In this document: positions 6,172-12,543 of the stretch, one piece after another
Layout of the letters: each line of letters starts with the position of its first letter
Position numbering within the stretch: the stretch's first letter is position 1
DNA from: a virus
DNA: 21,576 bases
IMG/VR virus record: IMGVR_UViG_3300001836_000167
Span: 1-21,576 of that record
Reading direction: 5' to 3' (one strand)
Notes under the pieces: generated by a model
What the model was told of the DNA's origin: nothing
The model's input: only the letters and a program-made list of their open reading frames with translations
The model's database searches: none
Translations under genes and position numbers: made by a program

Positions 6172-6405
6172 ATGGCTTTTCACAAGGTAGATTTGACAGG
6201 CAAAGTGTTCGGACATCTTACGGCGCTTTCCCTAATCGAGCGCAACAAGTTCGGCAACTCGCGCTGGCTGTGCGTGTGCGCGTGCGGAGAGATGACCGAA
6301 GGCTACTATCAGCACCTTGTCCAAGGCGAGAAGCGAAGCTGCGGGAAATGCGGATTGATCAAGCGAGGGATGAAAAAAGGAGCGAAGAGGAAAAAGAAGG
6401 CTTGA
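6172..6405 (+). CDS. Stand-alone CxCG/SCGxC zinc module protein
   Basis: 77 residues. Almost the whole protein is the module also found at 514 and 7914: DLTGKVFGHL, then NSRWLCVCACGE, and RSCGKCG in place of the usual SCGC. Cysteine spacing fits one zinc site. A very basic tail follows (KRGMKKGAKRKKKA), suggesting nucleic acid binding. There is no catalytic domain, so it is not a nuclease on its own. It is transcribed singly from a strong promoter abutting its ATG. Its stop lies in the -35 box of the next promoter. Confidence 0.7.
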   Translation: MAFHKVDLTGKVFGHLTALSLIERNKFGNSRWLCVCACGEMTEGYYQHLVQGEKRSCGKCGLIKRGMKKGAKRKKKA

Positions 6406-6435
6406 AGTTTACGCTTTATTGCGTGAGCTTTGGGG
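6402..6435 (+). promoter_or_regulatory. Leaderless-type promoter
   Basis: TTGAAG (6402-6407), which contains the upstream stop codon, then TTTACGCT (6408-6415) and a weak -10 TGAGCT (6424-6429) after 16 bases. The distance from the -35 box to ATG 6436 is 34 bases. It resembles the 480 promoter in layout (TAAGCT versus TGAGCT). Confidence 0.5.
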
Positions 6436-6762
6436 ATGGAAACGAATGAAGTTGTGCCGACCATCTCTCGAACATGGTTTTTTCTGGAGGAAAGACTTGG
6501 TGTAGATGGCAAAATCCAATTTCGATGGGATTGCTCAGACAAAAGATTTATCAGTCCAGAATTTCCCTCTAGCGAAGAGGCTCGGAAATGGCATTTCGGC
6601 CCGCCTGGTATAGCCGAAAGAAGCAAATTACTCAATCCTATGAACGAAAACGAACCGCCAACAGAAATCATCGAGCGCCCTTCTCCCGACACCGATCTTG
6701 ACGAGCCGCTTCCTGAGCGGAAATGCAGCCTTGATGGCGAGGCGTGTGAAAGCTGCCAGTAA
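6436..6762 (+). CDS. Hypothetical protein, 108 residues
   Basis: Start ATG 6436 was chosen over the in-frame TTG 6430 because it matches the predicted transcript start. The N-terminal part (TISRTWFFLEERLGVDGKIQ and on, with W-D-C-S-D-K-R-F) looks like a small beta-rich domain. The middle is proline- and acid-rich, and the end is cysteine-bearing (RKCSLDGEACESCQ). ATG 6640 could begin a shorter product. No family is recognised. Confidence 0.55.
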   Translation: METNEVVPTISRTWFFLEERLGVDGKIQFRWDCSDKRFISPEFPSSEEARKWHFGPPGIAERSKLLNPMNENEPPTEIIERPSPDTDLDEPLPERKCSLDGEACESCQ

Positions 6763-6766
6763 CTTT

Positions 6767-7024
6767 ATGGATTCACTCACCGAAGAAGCCAAAGCCATCG
6801 TTTCTGGCGACCGCGCCAACGACTATGGCGACGTAAACGAGTCCTTTTCTCGCATTGCAGAGCTTTGGAGCGCTTATGTTAATGCCTCTATTTCGCCTTG
6901 GGATGTCGCTCAGATGATGATCCTGCTCAAGGTAAGCCGCGCCAAGACGAGCCGGAAGCGCGATACGCTGGTGGACATCATCGGGTATGCGGAGTGTGCG
7001 GGGAGGTTGAACGCCTTGGATTAG
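6767..7024 (+). CDS. DUF6378-like phage protein
   Basis: 85 residues from ATG 6767, four bases after the previous stop; ATG 6734 in the same frame would overlap the previous gene. The sequence follows the DUF6378 pattern closely: GDRANDYGDVNESFSRIAEL, then W-S-A-Y, SPWDVAQMMILLKVSRAKTS, and KRDTLVDIIGYAECAGRL. These small helical phage proteins have no proven function; their helices and D/E/K-rich motifs recall the all-alpha nucleotide-pyrophosphatase folds. No good ribosome binding site is visible. Confidence 0.75.
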   Translation: MDSLTEEAKAIVSGDRANDYGDVNESFSRIAELWSAYVNASISPWDVAQMMILLKVSRAKTSRKRDTLVDIIGYAECAGRLNALD

Positions 7025-7049
7025 CGAACCGTACACGACATGTTCTGGC

Positions 7050-7084
7050 TTGATAGGCGCTAGGATGACATCATAATATGCAAT
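7050..7084 (+). promoter_or_regulatory. Leaderless-type promoter
   Basis: TTGATA (7050-7055) with CATAAT (7072-7077, 16-base spacer) or TAATAT (7074-7079, 18-base spacer). ATG 7085 lies 35 bases from the -35 start. There is no Shine-Dalgarno, and the recurring TTACG word is absent here. Confidence 0.6.
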
Positions 7085-7312
7085 ATGGAAGAGATTAAAG
7101 CCGACCTCAAAGCCGTAAAGAATGCCGTTTTTGGGAATAATGAAGACCCTAAAAGGCAGCCTGGAATCTTGCGCGAGCTTTCCACTTTGGAGGCTTCTGT
7201 GAAGATCACGAACTCCACGCTGGCAGAGATGCGCGGGGACCAGAAAAAGCTGTTATGGCTCGCCCTTGCCGGTGTGGTTGGAGCAGTGTTGCGGCTGGTG
7301 ATTATGCACTGA
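7085..7312 (+). CDS. Coiled-coil protein with C-terminal membrane anchor
   Basis: 75 residues. The N-terminal helix (MEEIKADLKAVKNAVFGNNE) and middle (LRELSTLEASVKITNSTLAE) look like a coiled coil. Residues about 56-73 (LLWLALAGVVGAVLRLVI) form one transmembrane segment at the C terminus. This layout is common in small phage membrane proteins, some of which are annotated near holins; no lysis gene is adjacent here. It starts at a predicted leaderless transcript. Confidence 0.65.
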   Translation: MEEIKADLKAVKNAVFGNNEDPKRQPGILRELSTLEASVKITNSTLAEMRGDQKKLLWLALAGVVGAVLRLVIMH

Positions 7313-7320
7313 GGATCCAT

Positions 7321-7605
7321 ATGAAGACACAACAACCAGCCCAGAGTGGCTCCCCGCATCCGATTTGTTCAATCCATGTTGTGCTTGCGAACCTAGCATT
7401 ATATGTGCTTAAACTCGAAGAAGCTCCATGCTCGGCTCAATCACATTTCGATCATGCGATGTTCGCCCTGTCGGAGATGTGTACAGACTGGAAGCCGAGT
7501 GATTCAGAAGTGATAAAAGTCATTCAAGAAGCACGCGAACACATGGCTCTCTATTTTGAGAAAGCTAAAACTCCTTGGCCTAACCAAAAGCTCGCCGACG
7601 CATAG
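7321..7605 (+). CDS. Hypothetical helical protein, 94 residues
   Basis: Start ATG 7321 was chosen for the GAGGA about six bases upstream; the frame is open further back into the previous gene. The sequence is helical with cysteines (CSIHVVLANLALYVLKLEEA; HFDHAMFALSEMCTDW; VIQEAREHMALYFEKAKTPW). No family is recognised. It probably shares the transcript that begins at 7085, eight bases separating the genes. Confidence 0.55.
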   Translation: MKTQQPAQSGSPHPICSIHVVLANLALYVLKLEEAPCSAQSHFDHAMFALSEMCTDWKPSDSEVIKVIQEAREHMALYFEKAKTPWPNQKLADA

Positions 7606-7613
7606 CGTTCGGC
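7594..7613 (+). terminator. Hairpin at the end of the 7321 gene
   Basis: GCCGA-CGC, loop ATA, GCG-T-TCGGC: eight pairs with one bulged T. It covers the stop codon. No clean T-run follows, so it is only a possible terminator or 3' stability element. Confidence 0.35.
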
Positions 7614-7634
7614 GCAGCGCTCGTTCTCATTATC

Positions 7635-7883
7635 ATGACCATAGAAGAAATGCTAGAATGCCGCCACGAACTCAAGCTCGCATGGTGTGAGCCTTGGGAG
7701 GCATGTGGACCGGAAGGCAACAGGCTTGATGCTCACATTGAGCTACGAGCCACGGTTCATGATTGCGTAAACATGGCTAGGCTTGCGGCTAAAGCTCAGG
7801 GCTTTCCGACGATGGGAAATGATGCCAATCACCTGCTTGATTTTATAGCTGTCCATTGGGCTGAGCCCGTAAAATCGCCTTGA
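7635..7883 (+). CDS. Hypothetical protein, 82 residues
   Basis: The N-terminal helix (TIEEMLECRHELKLAWCEPW) and the rest (HIELRATVHDCVNMARLAAK; DANHLLDFIAVHWAEP) look like an all-helical small protein with three cysteines. No family is recognised. No convincing promoter or ribosome site precedes it, so it is probably read through from 7085. Its stop TGA (7881-7883) lies inside the -35 box of the next promoter. Confidence 0.5.
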   Translation: MTIEEMLECRHELKLAWCEPWEACGPEGNRLDAHIELRATVHDCVNMARLAAKAQGFPTMGNDANHLLDFIAVHWAEPVKSP

Positions 7884-7913
7884 ACAACCGTAAACTTCGG
7901 TTATGCCTGCCGA
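7880..7913 (+). promoter_or_regulatory. Leaderless-type promoter with dyad
   Basis: TTGAAC (7880-7885), a 16-base spacer and TATGCC (7902-7907, weak). The spacer holds ACCGTAAA (7887-7894), the reverse complement of TTTACGGT, within the small dyad AACCG/CGGTT. The distance from the -35 box to ATG 7914 is 34 bases. Confidence 0.5.
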
Positions 7914-8126
7914 ATGAACAGGCAAATTTCCCTAAAAGGAAAGACTTTTGGCAAGCTCACGGTCATTGAATATCTAAGCAAGAACCAGTGGGGGAACTCC
8001 ATCTGGCTATGCGAATGTGAGTGCGGAGATAAAAAAAAAGTGCCGTACCAGCGATTGACCACCGGACAGACTAGAAGCTGCGGATGCCTAAGAAAGAAGG
8101 GGTCTGACCGTAAATTTAATTCTTGA
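7914..8126 (+). CDS. Stand-alone CxCG/SCGC zinc module protein
   Basis: 70 residues, made entirely of the module seen at 514 and 6172: SLKGKTFGKLTVIEYLSKNQ, then WLCECECGDKKK, and TRSCGCLRKKG. It is closest to the 6172 protein (N-S-x-W-L-C-x-C-x-C-G shared). The four cysteines C-x-C and C-x-C suit one zinc site, and the basic tail suits DNA or RNA binding. In other phages the same module precedes AP2 or HNH domains, which are absent here. It is a single gene with its own leaderless-type promoter, immediately before the head operon. Confidence 0.7.
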   Translation: MNRQISLKGKTFGKLTVIEYLSKNQWGNSIWLCECECGDKKKVPYQRLTTGQTRSCGCLRKKGSDRKFNS

Positions 8127-8150
8127 CGCCATAATCTTCGTAAGGCAACA
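8123..8150 (+). promoter_or_regulatory. Ambiguous promoter before the head operon
   Basis: TTGACG (8123-8128) contains the upstream stop codon, as in two sister promoters, but its best -10 (AACAAT, 18-base spacer) overlaps the leader ATG. CATAAT at 8130-8135 is a better -10 but lacks a good -35. TCGTAAGG (8138-8145) is the reverse of CCTTACGA, a variant of the recurring word. Confidence 0.3.
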
Positions 8151-8186
8151 ATGCGGGCACTTGCTTATTTGAGCAGTGCCCGCTAA
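8151..8186 (+). CDS. Possible 11-residue leader peptide before portal
   Basis: ATG 8151 follows AAGG (8142-8145) and encodes MRALAYLSSAR, ending in TAA at 8184-8186. That stop overlaps the portal ATG as TAATG. Nearly all of it forms the hairpin at 8153-8183, so ribosomes on the leader would open the stem. The function is inferred from layout only. Confidence 0.35.
   Translation: MRALAYLSSAR
8153..8183 (+). promoter_or_regulatory. Stable hairpin abutting the portal start
   Basis: GCGGGCAC (8153-8160) pairs with GTGCCCGC (8176-8183), and TGCT/AGCA continues the stem inside after one bulged T, leaving a six-base loop. It ends two bases before ATG 8186. There is no T-run, so translational control or mRNA protection is more likely than termination. 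Confidence 0.55.
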
Positions 8187-10438
8187 TGATTTTAACTAAA
8201 CAACAAGGCTCTGTTTCGCCATCCACTCTTCCTTCGATTATCAATCAGGAGACGGGCGAAATCAAAATGCGCAACCGCATTTCGTCTGCGTCTGAGCTGG
8301 CATCGACGTTTCAAGCACTGTTCATTTCGGACTTTCAGGCAAGCAGGGCAAGAGCCTTGGTTCAGTCTGAAGTTGATGGCAACCCGCCGTACTCAGAATC
8401 AGAGGATCGCAAGTTTGGACTAGGTGGAAGAACCAATGTCAATTGGGGCTATCTCACCCAAAGCCAACAGGACGTTGAAGAGCCTTACATTTCCCTTTTC
8501 GAGTCTATTGACGTTTTCGGAACGACGCCTTCGGACTACGGAACCGAGCTTGAGCGAAATCGAAACTCGCAGGTGATCGCTGAGGAAATCACTCGGATGA
8601 TCAAGAATTGGCCTGATTGGCCGTTCACACTGCAAATGACCGTGCATCTTTTCACGATGTTCGGAGTCAGTTTTACGTTTCGCGAGGATCAATACGACTG
8701 GCGCTGGAAGGTTTACGACCTTTCCTTCCTCAAAATGCCGCGCCGGACTCGTGCCTGCATCAACGATGTGGACATTGTGACGTGCAAGGTCGAGATGCTG
8801 CCCTCTCAGCTTTTTCGCAAGATTGAGAATGAAGAGGCGGCAGCGCAGGCTGGATGGAACGTGGAAGCTGTTAAAAAGGCGATGAAATCGGCCACGCAGA
8901 AGGCTGCCGACACCTCAAATCCGCAGGAAATAGAGCGGACCTATAAGGATCAGGACTACTTTACCGGGCTTTCCGCCACCACCGTTGACATCGTTCATGG
9001 CTGGATTCGCGAGTGCGATGGCACCGTTACCCATCTGATCGCTCGCTACGACGGTGTGGGGGATTTCCTCTACAAGTGCGAAGGGCTGTATCAGGACATG
9101 AGCCAGCTCGTTACGGCTTACACCTATGGAGTGGGCAGCAACGGTGACTTTTACTCCATTCGTGGGAACGCTTGGCGCGGCCACAACGGTTCCGCCAGTT
9201 TGAACATGCTGACATGCAAGTTCCTCGATCAGGCATGCTTTGCGGCAACTCCGCACATCCAAGCCAGCTCCGAGGATGCCGTCATTGATCAGATGATCCG
9301 CCCTCGTGGGCCTTACAATGTGGTCGATCAAGGAACAACATTCCCTGAAATTCCTCACGTCCCATTCCAGCAGTCGCTCATCCCAGCCATCCAGCAGGTT
9401 CAGAGCATTTTTGCCATGCGAACACGCTCCCCAGGGGCGGCGATGAAGTTCAGCAACGTGGCAAAGACTGCCGAGGAAGTCCGCTCGCAAAATGAAATCG
9501 AAGGCCGTCTTAATGCCGCCTCTGTTGATCTGTTCTTCAACTCGTGGAAAAGCGACTTCCGCGAGGTTGTTCGCCGCGCATGCAATCCAGAAGTTTCAGC
9601 GGCGCATCCGGGCGGAAAGGAAATCTTCGAGTTCCGCAAGCGTTGCTTGAAACGCGGGGTTCCAATCGAGGCCATCTATGCTGTGGATGTCGGCTCCATC
9701 GAAATCAACCGTGGGATCGGCAAAGGTAGCGCCCAAGATCGCAGAGCTTCGTTTGGAGCTTTGATGCCTGTCATGGGGCAGTTTGATCAAGAAGGGCAGC
9801 GCATTCTCCTTCGCCAGTTCACAGCCTCCTACACCGACACGCAGTTCGCCCGTCTTCTCGTTCCTGATGAAGCTGGCACCCGCCCGCCGATGGACCTTCA
9901 AATTGCCAACATGGAAAACTCCCTCATGGAGCTTGGCAAACCGGCGCAAATCGAGCCGAATCAGGATCATGTGGTTCATGTCGGAAGCCATCTTGCCGCG
10001 CTGGCAGAGGTCAACGGCGCTCTTTCGCAGGTCCAAATTGAGTTGGACGATGCAATCCGCCAAATGTTCCCTGTCTGGCAGCATGCCACGGAGCACATGC
10101 AGTTTATCAGTCCTGAGAATCCGCTTTACCCTGAGTTTAAGGCTTCCCTTGAGCAGATTGGCGAAGTCGTCATCAACGGTCAGAAGCACCTCGATGCTGA
10201 AGCTCGCAAGGCTCAAAGGGCCGCTGGCGAGGAAGTTGTCGATGGCGGTTCAACGCCCGGCGTGGAACGTCAGGCCGTTGAGGCTCAGACCATGCTTGAG
10301 CTGCAAAAGAAGCAGCAAGACCTTCAATTTGATCAGGAGCGCCACCGTCAGGACATGGCATTCAGAGATGCCAAGAACGCCCAAGATTTGCGGCAAAGGA
10401 TGGCCGAGGCCGCACTGAAGAGTCAGCAAGGTAAATAA
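8186..10438 (+). CDS. Portal protein
   Basis: 750 residues, close to the length of P22-type portals. Portals form the dodecameric ring at the capsid vertex for DNA entry and tail attachment. Supporting stretches are WGYLTQSQQDVEEPYISLFE near residue 90, the aromatic core (NWPDWPFTLQMTVHLFTMFG), and the portal-like late segment containing KTAEEVRSQNEIEGRLNAAS followed by V-D-L-F-F-N-S-W. The C terminus (about 690-745) is a Gln-rich coiled coil (LQKKQQDLQFDQERHRQDMA) typical of the portal barrel. Position before a scaffold-like and a capsid gene supports the call. ATG 8267, behind AGGAG, is an alternative start. Confidence 0.8.
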   Translation: MILTKQQGSVSPSTLPSIINQETGEIKMRNRISSASELASTFQALFISDFQASRARALVQSEVDGNPPYSESEDRKFGLGGRTNVNWGYLTQSQQDVEEPYISLFESIDVFGTTPSDYGTELERNRNSQVIAEEITRMIKNWPDWPFTLQMTVHLFTMFGVSFTFREDQYDWRWKVYDLSFLKMPRRTRACINDVDIVTCKVEMLPSQLFRKIENEEAAAQAGWNVEAVKKAMKSATQKAADTSNPQEIERTYKDQDYFTGLSATTVDIVHGWIRECDGTVTHLIARYDGVGDFLYKCEGLYQDMSQLVTAYTYGVGSNGDFYSIRGNAWRGHNGSASLNMLTCKFLDQACFAATPHIQASSEDAVIDQMIRPRGPYNVVDQGTTFPEIPHVPFQQSLIPAIQQVQSIFAMRTRSPGAAMKFSNVAKTAEEVRSQNEIEGRLNAASVDLFFNSWKSDFREVVRRACNPEVSAAHPGGKEIFEFRKRCLKRGVPIEAIYAVDVGSIEINRGIGKGSAQDRRASFGALMPVMGQFDQEGQRILLRQFTASYTDTQFARLLVPDEAGTRPPMDLQIANMENSLMELGKPAQIEPNQDHVVHVGSHLAALAEVNGALSQVQIELDDAIRQMFPVWQHATEHMQFISPENPLYPEFKASLEQIGEVVINGQKHLDAEARKAQRAAGEEVVDGGSTPGVERQAVEAQTMLELQKKQQDLQFDQERHRQDMAFRDAKNAQDLRQRMAEAALKSQQGK

Positions 10439-10444
10439 ACGACA

Positions 10445-10780
10445 ATGGAACTAACACCCAAAATGATCGCGTTTCGCAGAAGCGACGACGCAAGAACGGA
10501 ACTGGCACGTCTGCTAAATGAGCCAGCACTCAAGCAGGCAATCGAAGTCATTCGCGAGGCAGGAATCCCCAAGAGCATTCCGCAGCTCGATTCAAGGAAT
10601 CACCCCGACACGGTGGTTGCCCACAAGTTTCACGAAATGGTGGGGATCAATAGCGCTTTGGACGCTCTCTCCCGCCTAACTCTGCCGATGAACGAGCATC
10701 CAGACGACCATGCCGAGGAGGAGCCTTTCTCGCACACGCTGCCGAAGCACCTTCAAAAGCTGCCAACTTTCACCAAATAA
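10445..10780 (+). CDS. Small protein between portal and scaffold
   Basis: 111 residues (MELTPKMIAFRRSDDARTEL and onward). It is helical in the first half, has HKFHEMVGINSALDALSRLT in the middle, and an acidic/His-rich end. Small genes in this position are common in podovirus-like head operons and usually lack a known role. The junction before it and the one after it share the 12-base word AAATAAACGACA covering the stop codons. No Shine-Dalgarno is visible. Confidence 0.6.
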   Translation: MELTPKMIAFRRSDDARTELARLLNEPALKQAIEVIREAGIPKSIPQLDSRNHPDTVVAHKFHEMVGINSALDALSRLTLPMNEHPDDHAEEEPFSHTLPKHLQKLPTFTK

Positions 10781-10789
10781 ACGACACCC

Positions 10790-12016
10790 ATGATCCACAT
10801 CCAAACTCCTCTTTTAAACGAAGTCGCTGCCATTTCTGACTCTGGCGGAGGCAATGCGCCCCAAGTTGACCTTGGAGCCGATGATTTCGCCGCTGAATTA
10901 AGCAAGGGCATCGAAGCCCATAACGCTCAAAAGAACCAGCCGGAAGTCTCTCAGGTTGTTGAGCCTGCGAAGAAGGCAGAACCGGTCAAAGAAGAGGCGA
11001 AAACCGCCAAAGCAAAGCTGACTGACAAGCTGGCGAACTTGGAAGAACCCGCTGAAGAGGAAGCACAGACCGAAGAGCCCGATTTGCCGCCAGAAGGTGA
11101 GCAGAACCCTAAGGCGATGAGTAAATGGAAGCAGCTTCGCGCCATTGAAAAGCAGTGGAAGGAAGCTGAGCCAAAGATCAAGGAGTATGAGGCCAAGATT
11201 GCCGAATTACAGAAGGCCAGCGTGCCGCCTGAGTTGGAGACTGAGCTGAAGGAACTTCGTGAATTCCGCGACGTGTACGATCTGCGCAATTCTCCTGAGT
11301 TCAAGAAAACGGTATCCGAGCCTTTGGACCGCATTGGCAGCGAAGTGGGAGAAATCGCCACCGAGTTCAAGATTGATCCTTCCGCGCTCCTTGAGGCGAT
11401 GCGCGAGAAGTCTGAATGGCGTCGCAACATCGCCATTGATAAAGTAGTCAAGATCGCTGCCGACGTGGCACTTGAGGAAGACCGCGAAGTTCCTGCTGGC
11501 GTTGCAAATTCGTTGCATAATGCCGCGAATCGCATGCACGCGGTCTGGCAAAAGCAGGCGGAACTCGAAACCAACGCCAACAATCTTCGCCAGTCAAAGG
11601 AGCTTTCGCAGAAGCAAAAAGCCGAAGTCTCCACGGTGGAGCAGGAAAAGGCTTGGAAGCAGGCTTCGGAGCAGTCTCGTGGCATCATTGAGTCTAAATT
11701 GAGTCCTGTTTTGAAGGGGTTGAACGATGCTGAAAAGACTGAGTTTATGGACGCTGTAAATTCAGCGAGCATTTCAGATGATCCTGTTGAACGGGCTTTC
11801 CAAGCCCAAGCTCCACACGTTGCAGCAGTGCTCATCAACCGTTTAAACACGGTCATGAAAGAGTTGGCAGCCGTCAAGAAAGAGCGCGATGGCATTGTTG
11901 CCGCCAAGCCGGGAACCAAGCAAAATCATGGCGAACCCGTGAAGCAGGCTATTGGCCTTGAAGATGACGACTTTGCCGCTGAATTACAGGCTGGAATGCG
12001 AAACATGTTTGCCTAA
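10790..12016 (+). CDS. Putative scaffolding / capsid assembly protein
   Basis: 408 residues between portal and capsid genes, the classic scaffold position. It is very rich in Glu, Lys and Ala and mostly coiled coil (WKEAEPKIKEYEAKIAELQK; ELREFRDVY; NNLRQSKELSQKQKAEVSTV), with an acidic low-complexity N-terminal third. Scaffolds template procapsid assembly and bind coat protein through a C-terminal helix. DDFAAEL occurs twice, at residues 31-37 and at 393-399, the second ending the protein with a basic/hydrophobic helix (QAGMRNMFA). A related tail ends the 14571 protein. No protease motif is seen. The stop overlaps the convergent gene stop. Confidence 0.65.
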   Translation: MIHIQTPLLNEVAAISDSGGGNAPQVDLGADDFAAELSKGIEAHNAQKNQPEVSQVVEPAKKAEPVKEEAKTAKAKLTDKLANLEEPAEEEAQTEEPDLPPEGEQNPKAMSKWKQLRAIEKQWKEAEPKIKEYEAKIAELQKASVPPELETELKELREFRDVYDLRNSPEFKKTVSEPLDRIGSEVGEIATEFKIDPSALLEAMREKSEWRRNIAIDKVVKIAADVALEEDREVPAGVANSLHNAANRMHAVWQKQAELETNANNLRQSKELSQKQKAEVSTVEQEKAWKQASEQSRGIIESKLSPVLKGLNDAEKTEFMDAVNSASISDDPVERAFQAQAPHVAAVLINRLNTVMKELAAVKKERDGIVAAKPGTKQNHGEPVKQAIGLEDDDFAAELQAGMRNMFA

Positions 12017-12252
12017 TTGAGCAAAACAGCCTCGTCGTTCTCAAGCGAGGCTAGAATCTTGTCCAATCCTTCCTTGAAGGCGACAACCACCGCAGGCTTG
12101 TTATCGCGGGCATTGTTGTGAATGCAGCATGCCACATTGACCGCCAGCGCCTCAAGGACATCTGGAAAGGTTGGCTCGATCTGTTTTGTGTGGAAATCGA
12201 GGTGTTTAGCCAGCTTTTCCGTGAGGATTTCCGATTTGGTTTGTTCGCCCAT
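12013..12252 (-). CDS. Small antisense-oriented gene inside the head module
   Basis: 79 residues from ATG 12252 (MGEQTKSEILTEKLAKHLDF and onward), helical, with cysteines in ALAVNVACCIHNNARDNKPA and an acidic end. No family is recognised. The in-frame TTG at 12258 would lie upstream of the expected transcript start. It runs against the head operon, its stop overlapping the scaffold stop by a few bases. A matching promoter just upstream, of the leaderless type used in the early region, supports it as a real, probably early, gene. Confidence 0.55.
   Translation of the reverse strand: MGEQTKSEILTEKLAKHLDFHTKQIEPTFPDVLEALAVNVACCIHNNARDNKPAVVVAFKEGLDKILASLENDEAVLLN
12028..12052. terminator. Hairpin at the end of the scaffold gene
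   Basis: AGCCTCG (12028-12034) pairs with CGAGGCT (12046-12052) across an 11-base loop, 12 bases after the scaffold stop; AGAATCTT follows. It lies within the 3' end of the convergent minus gene. It is possible as a terminator, but weak because the loop is large and the T-run poor. Confidence 0.35.
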
Positions 12253-12286
12253 AAGCAACCGTAAAGTCGGAGGATGCTCTAATCAA
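12253..12286 (-). promoter_or_regulatory. Leaderless-type promoter on the minus strand
   Basis: On the minus strand: TTGATT (12286-12281), a 17-base spacer, TACGGT (12263-12258), then five bases to ATG 12252. The distance from the -35 box to ATG is 34 bases. The -10 lies in TTTACGGT (12265-12258), the same 8-base word as at 486 and 17052 on the plus strand. Confidence 0.6.
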
Positions 12287-12315
12287 GCAAAAATACTCTT
12301 GACGGATTCTCAAAT

Positions 12316-12345
12316 TTGAATCAATCTCGTCGCAGAGCTTAAAAT
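12316..12345 (+). promoter_or_regulatory. Candidate capsid gene promoter
   Basis: TTGAAT (12316-12321) with TTAAAA after 17 bases or TAAAAT after 18. It would give a leader of about 190 bases before the capsid ATG, unlike the leaderless early genes. The region 12287-12543 shows no other gene on the plus strand. Confidence 0.4.
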
Positions 12346-12358
12346 CCTTAGTTTTAGG

Positions 12359-12375
12359 GCTGGTTGCTCGCCAGT
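12359..12375 (+). promoter_or_regulatory. Capsid-leader hairpin 1
   Basis: GCTGG (12359-12363), loop TTGCTCG, CCAGT (12371-12375), with one G-U pair. It shows the same seven-base loop as hairpin 2, 58 bases downstream; the shared word is GGTTGCTCGC. It is a possible RNA-binding site. Confidence 0.45.
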
Positions 12376-12415
12376 GAAAATAACACCATGAGCTATAAAT
12401 GACTCGTAAGAGTTG

Positions 12416-12434
12416 GATCGGTTGCTCGCTGATC
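12416..12434 (+). promoter_or_regulatory. Capsid-leader hairpin 2
   Basis: GATCGG (12416-12421), loop TTGCTCG, CTGATC (12429-12434), six pairs including one G-U. The loop is identical to hairpin 1 while the stem sequence differs, the pattern expected of a loop-recognised RNA element. Confidence 0.45.
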
Positions 12435-12543
12435 GTCAAGAAGCGCCACCTAGGCGTGTCAATTTTCTTGCCGCATCGAGCATAATGCAACCGCTGTTGG
12501 CAAGGCGCAAAAACCAACATCCACCACCTACTCTTAGACCATT

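Noticed and set aside
10951-11919. Long minus-strand open frame of 322 residues
   Set aside because: It lies wholly opposite the scaffold gene. Its Ser/Ala/Phe-rich composition is the mirror of a Glu/Lys/Ala-rich coding strand, and no start signal precedes it.
12206-12520. Minus-strand frame of 104 residues in the capsid leader
   Set aside because: It overlaps the better supported 79-residue gene and its promoter, and its composition is rich in Cys, Trp and Arg without any motif.
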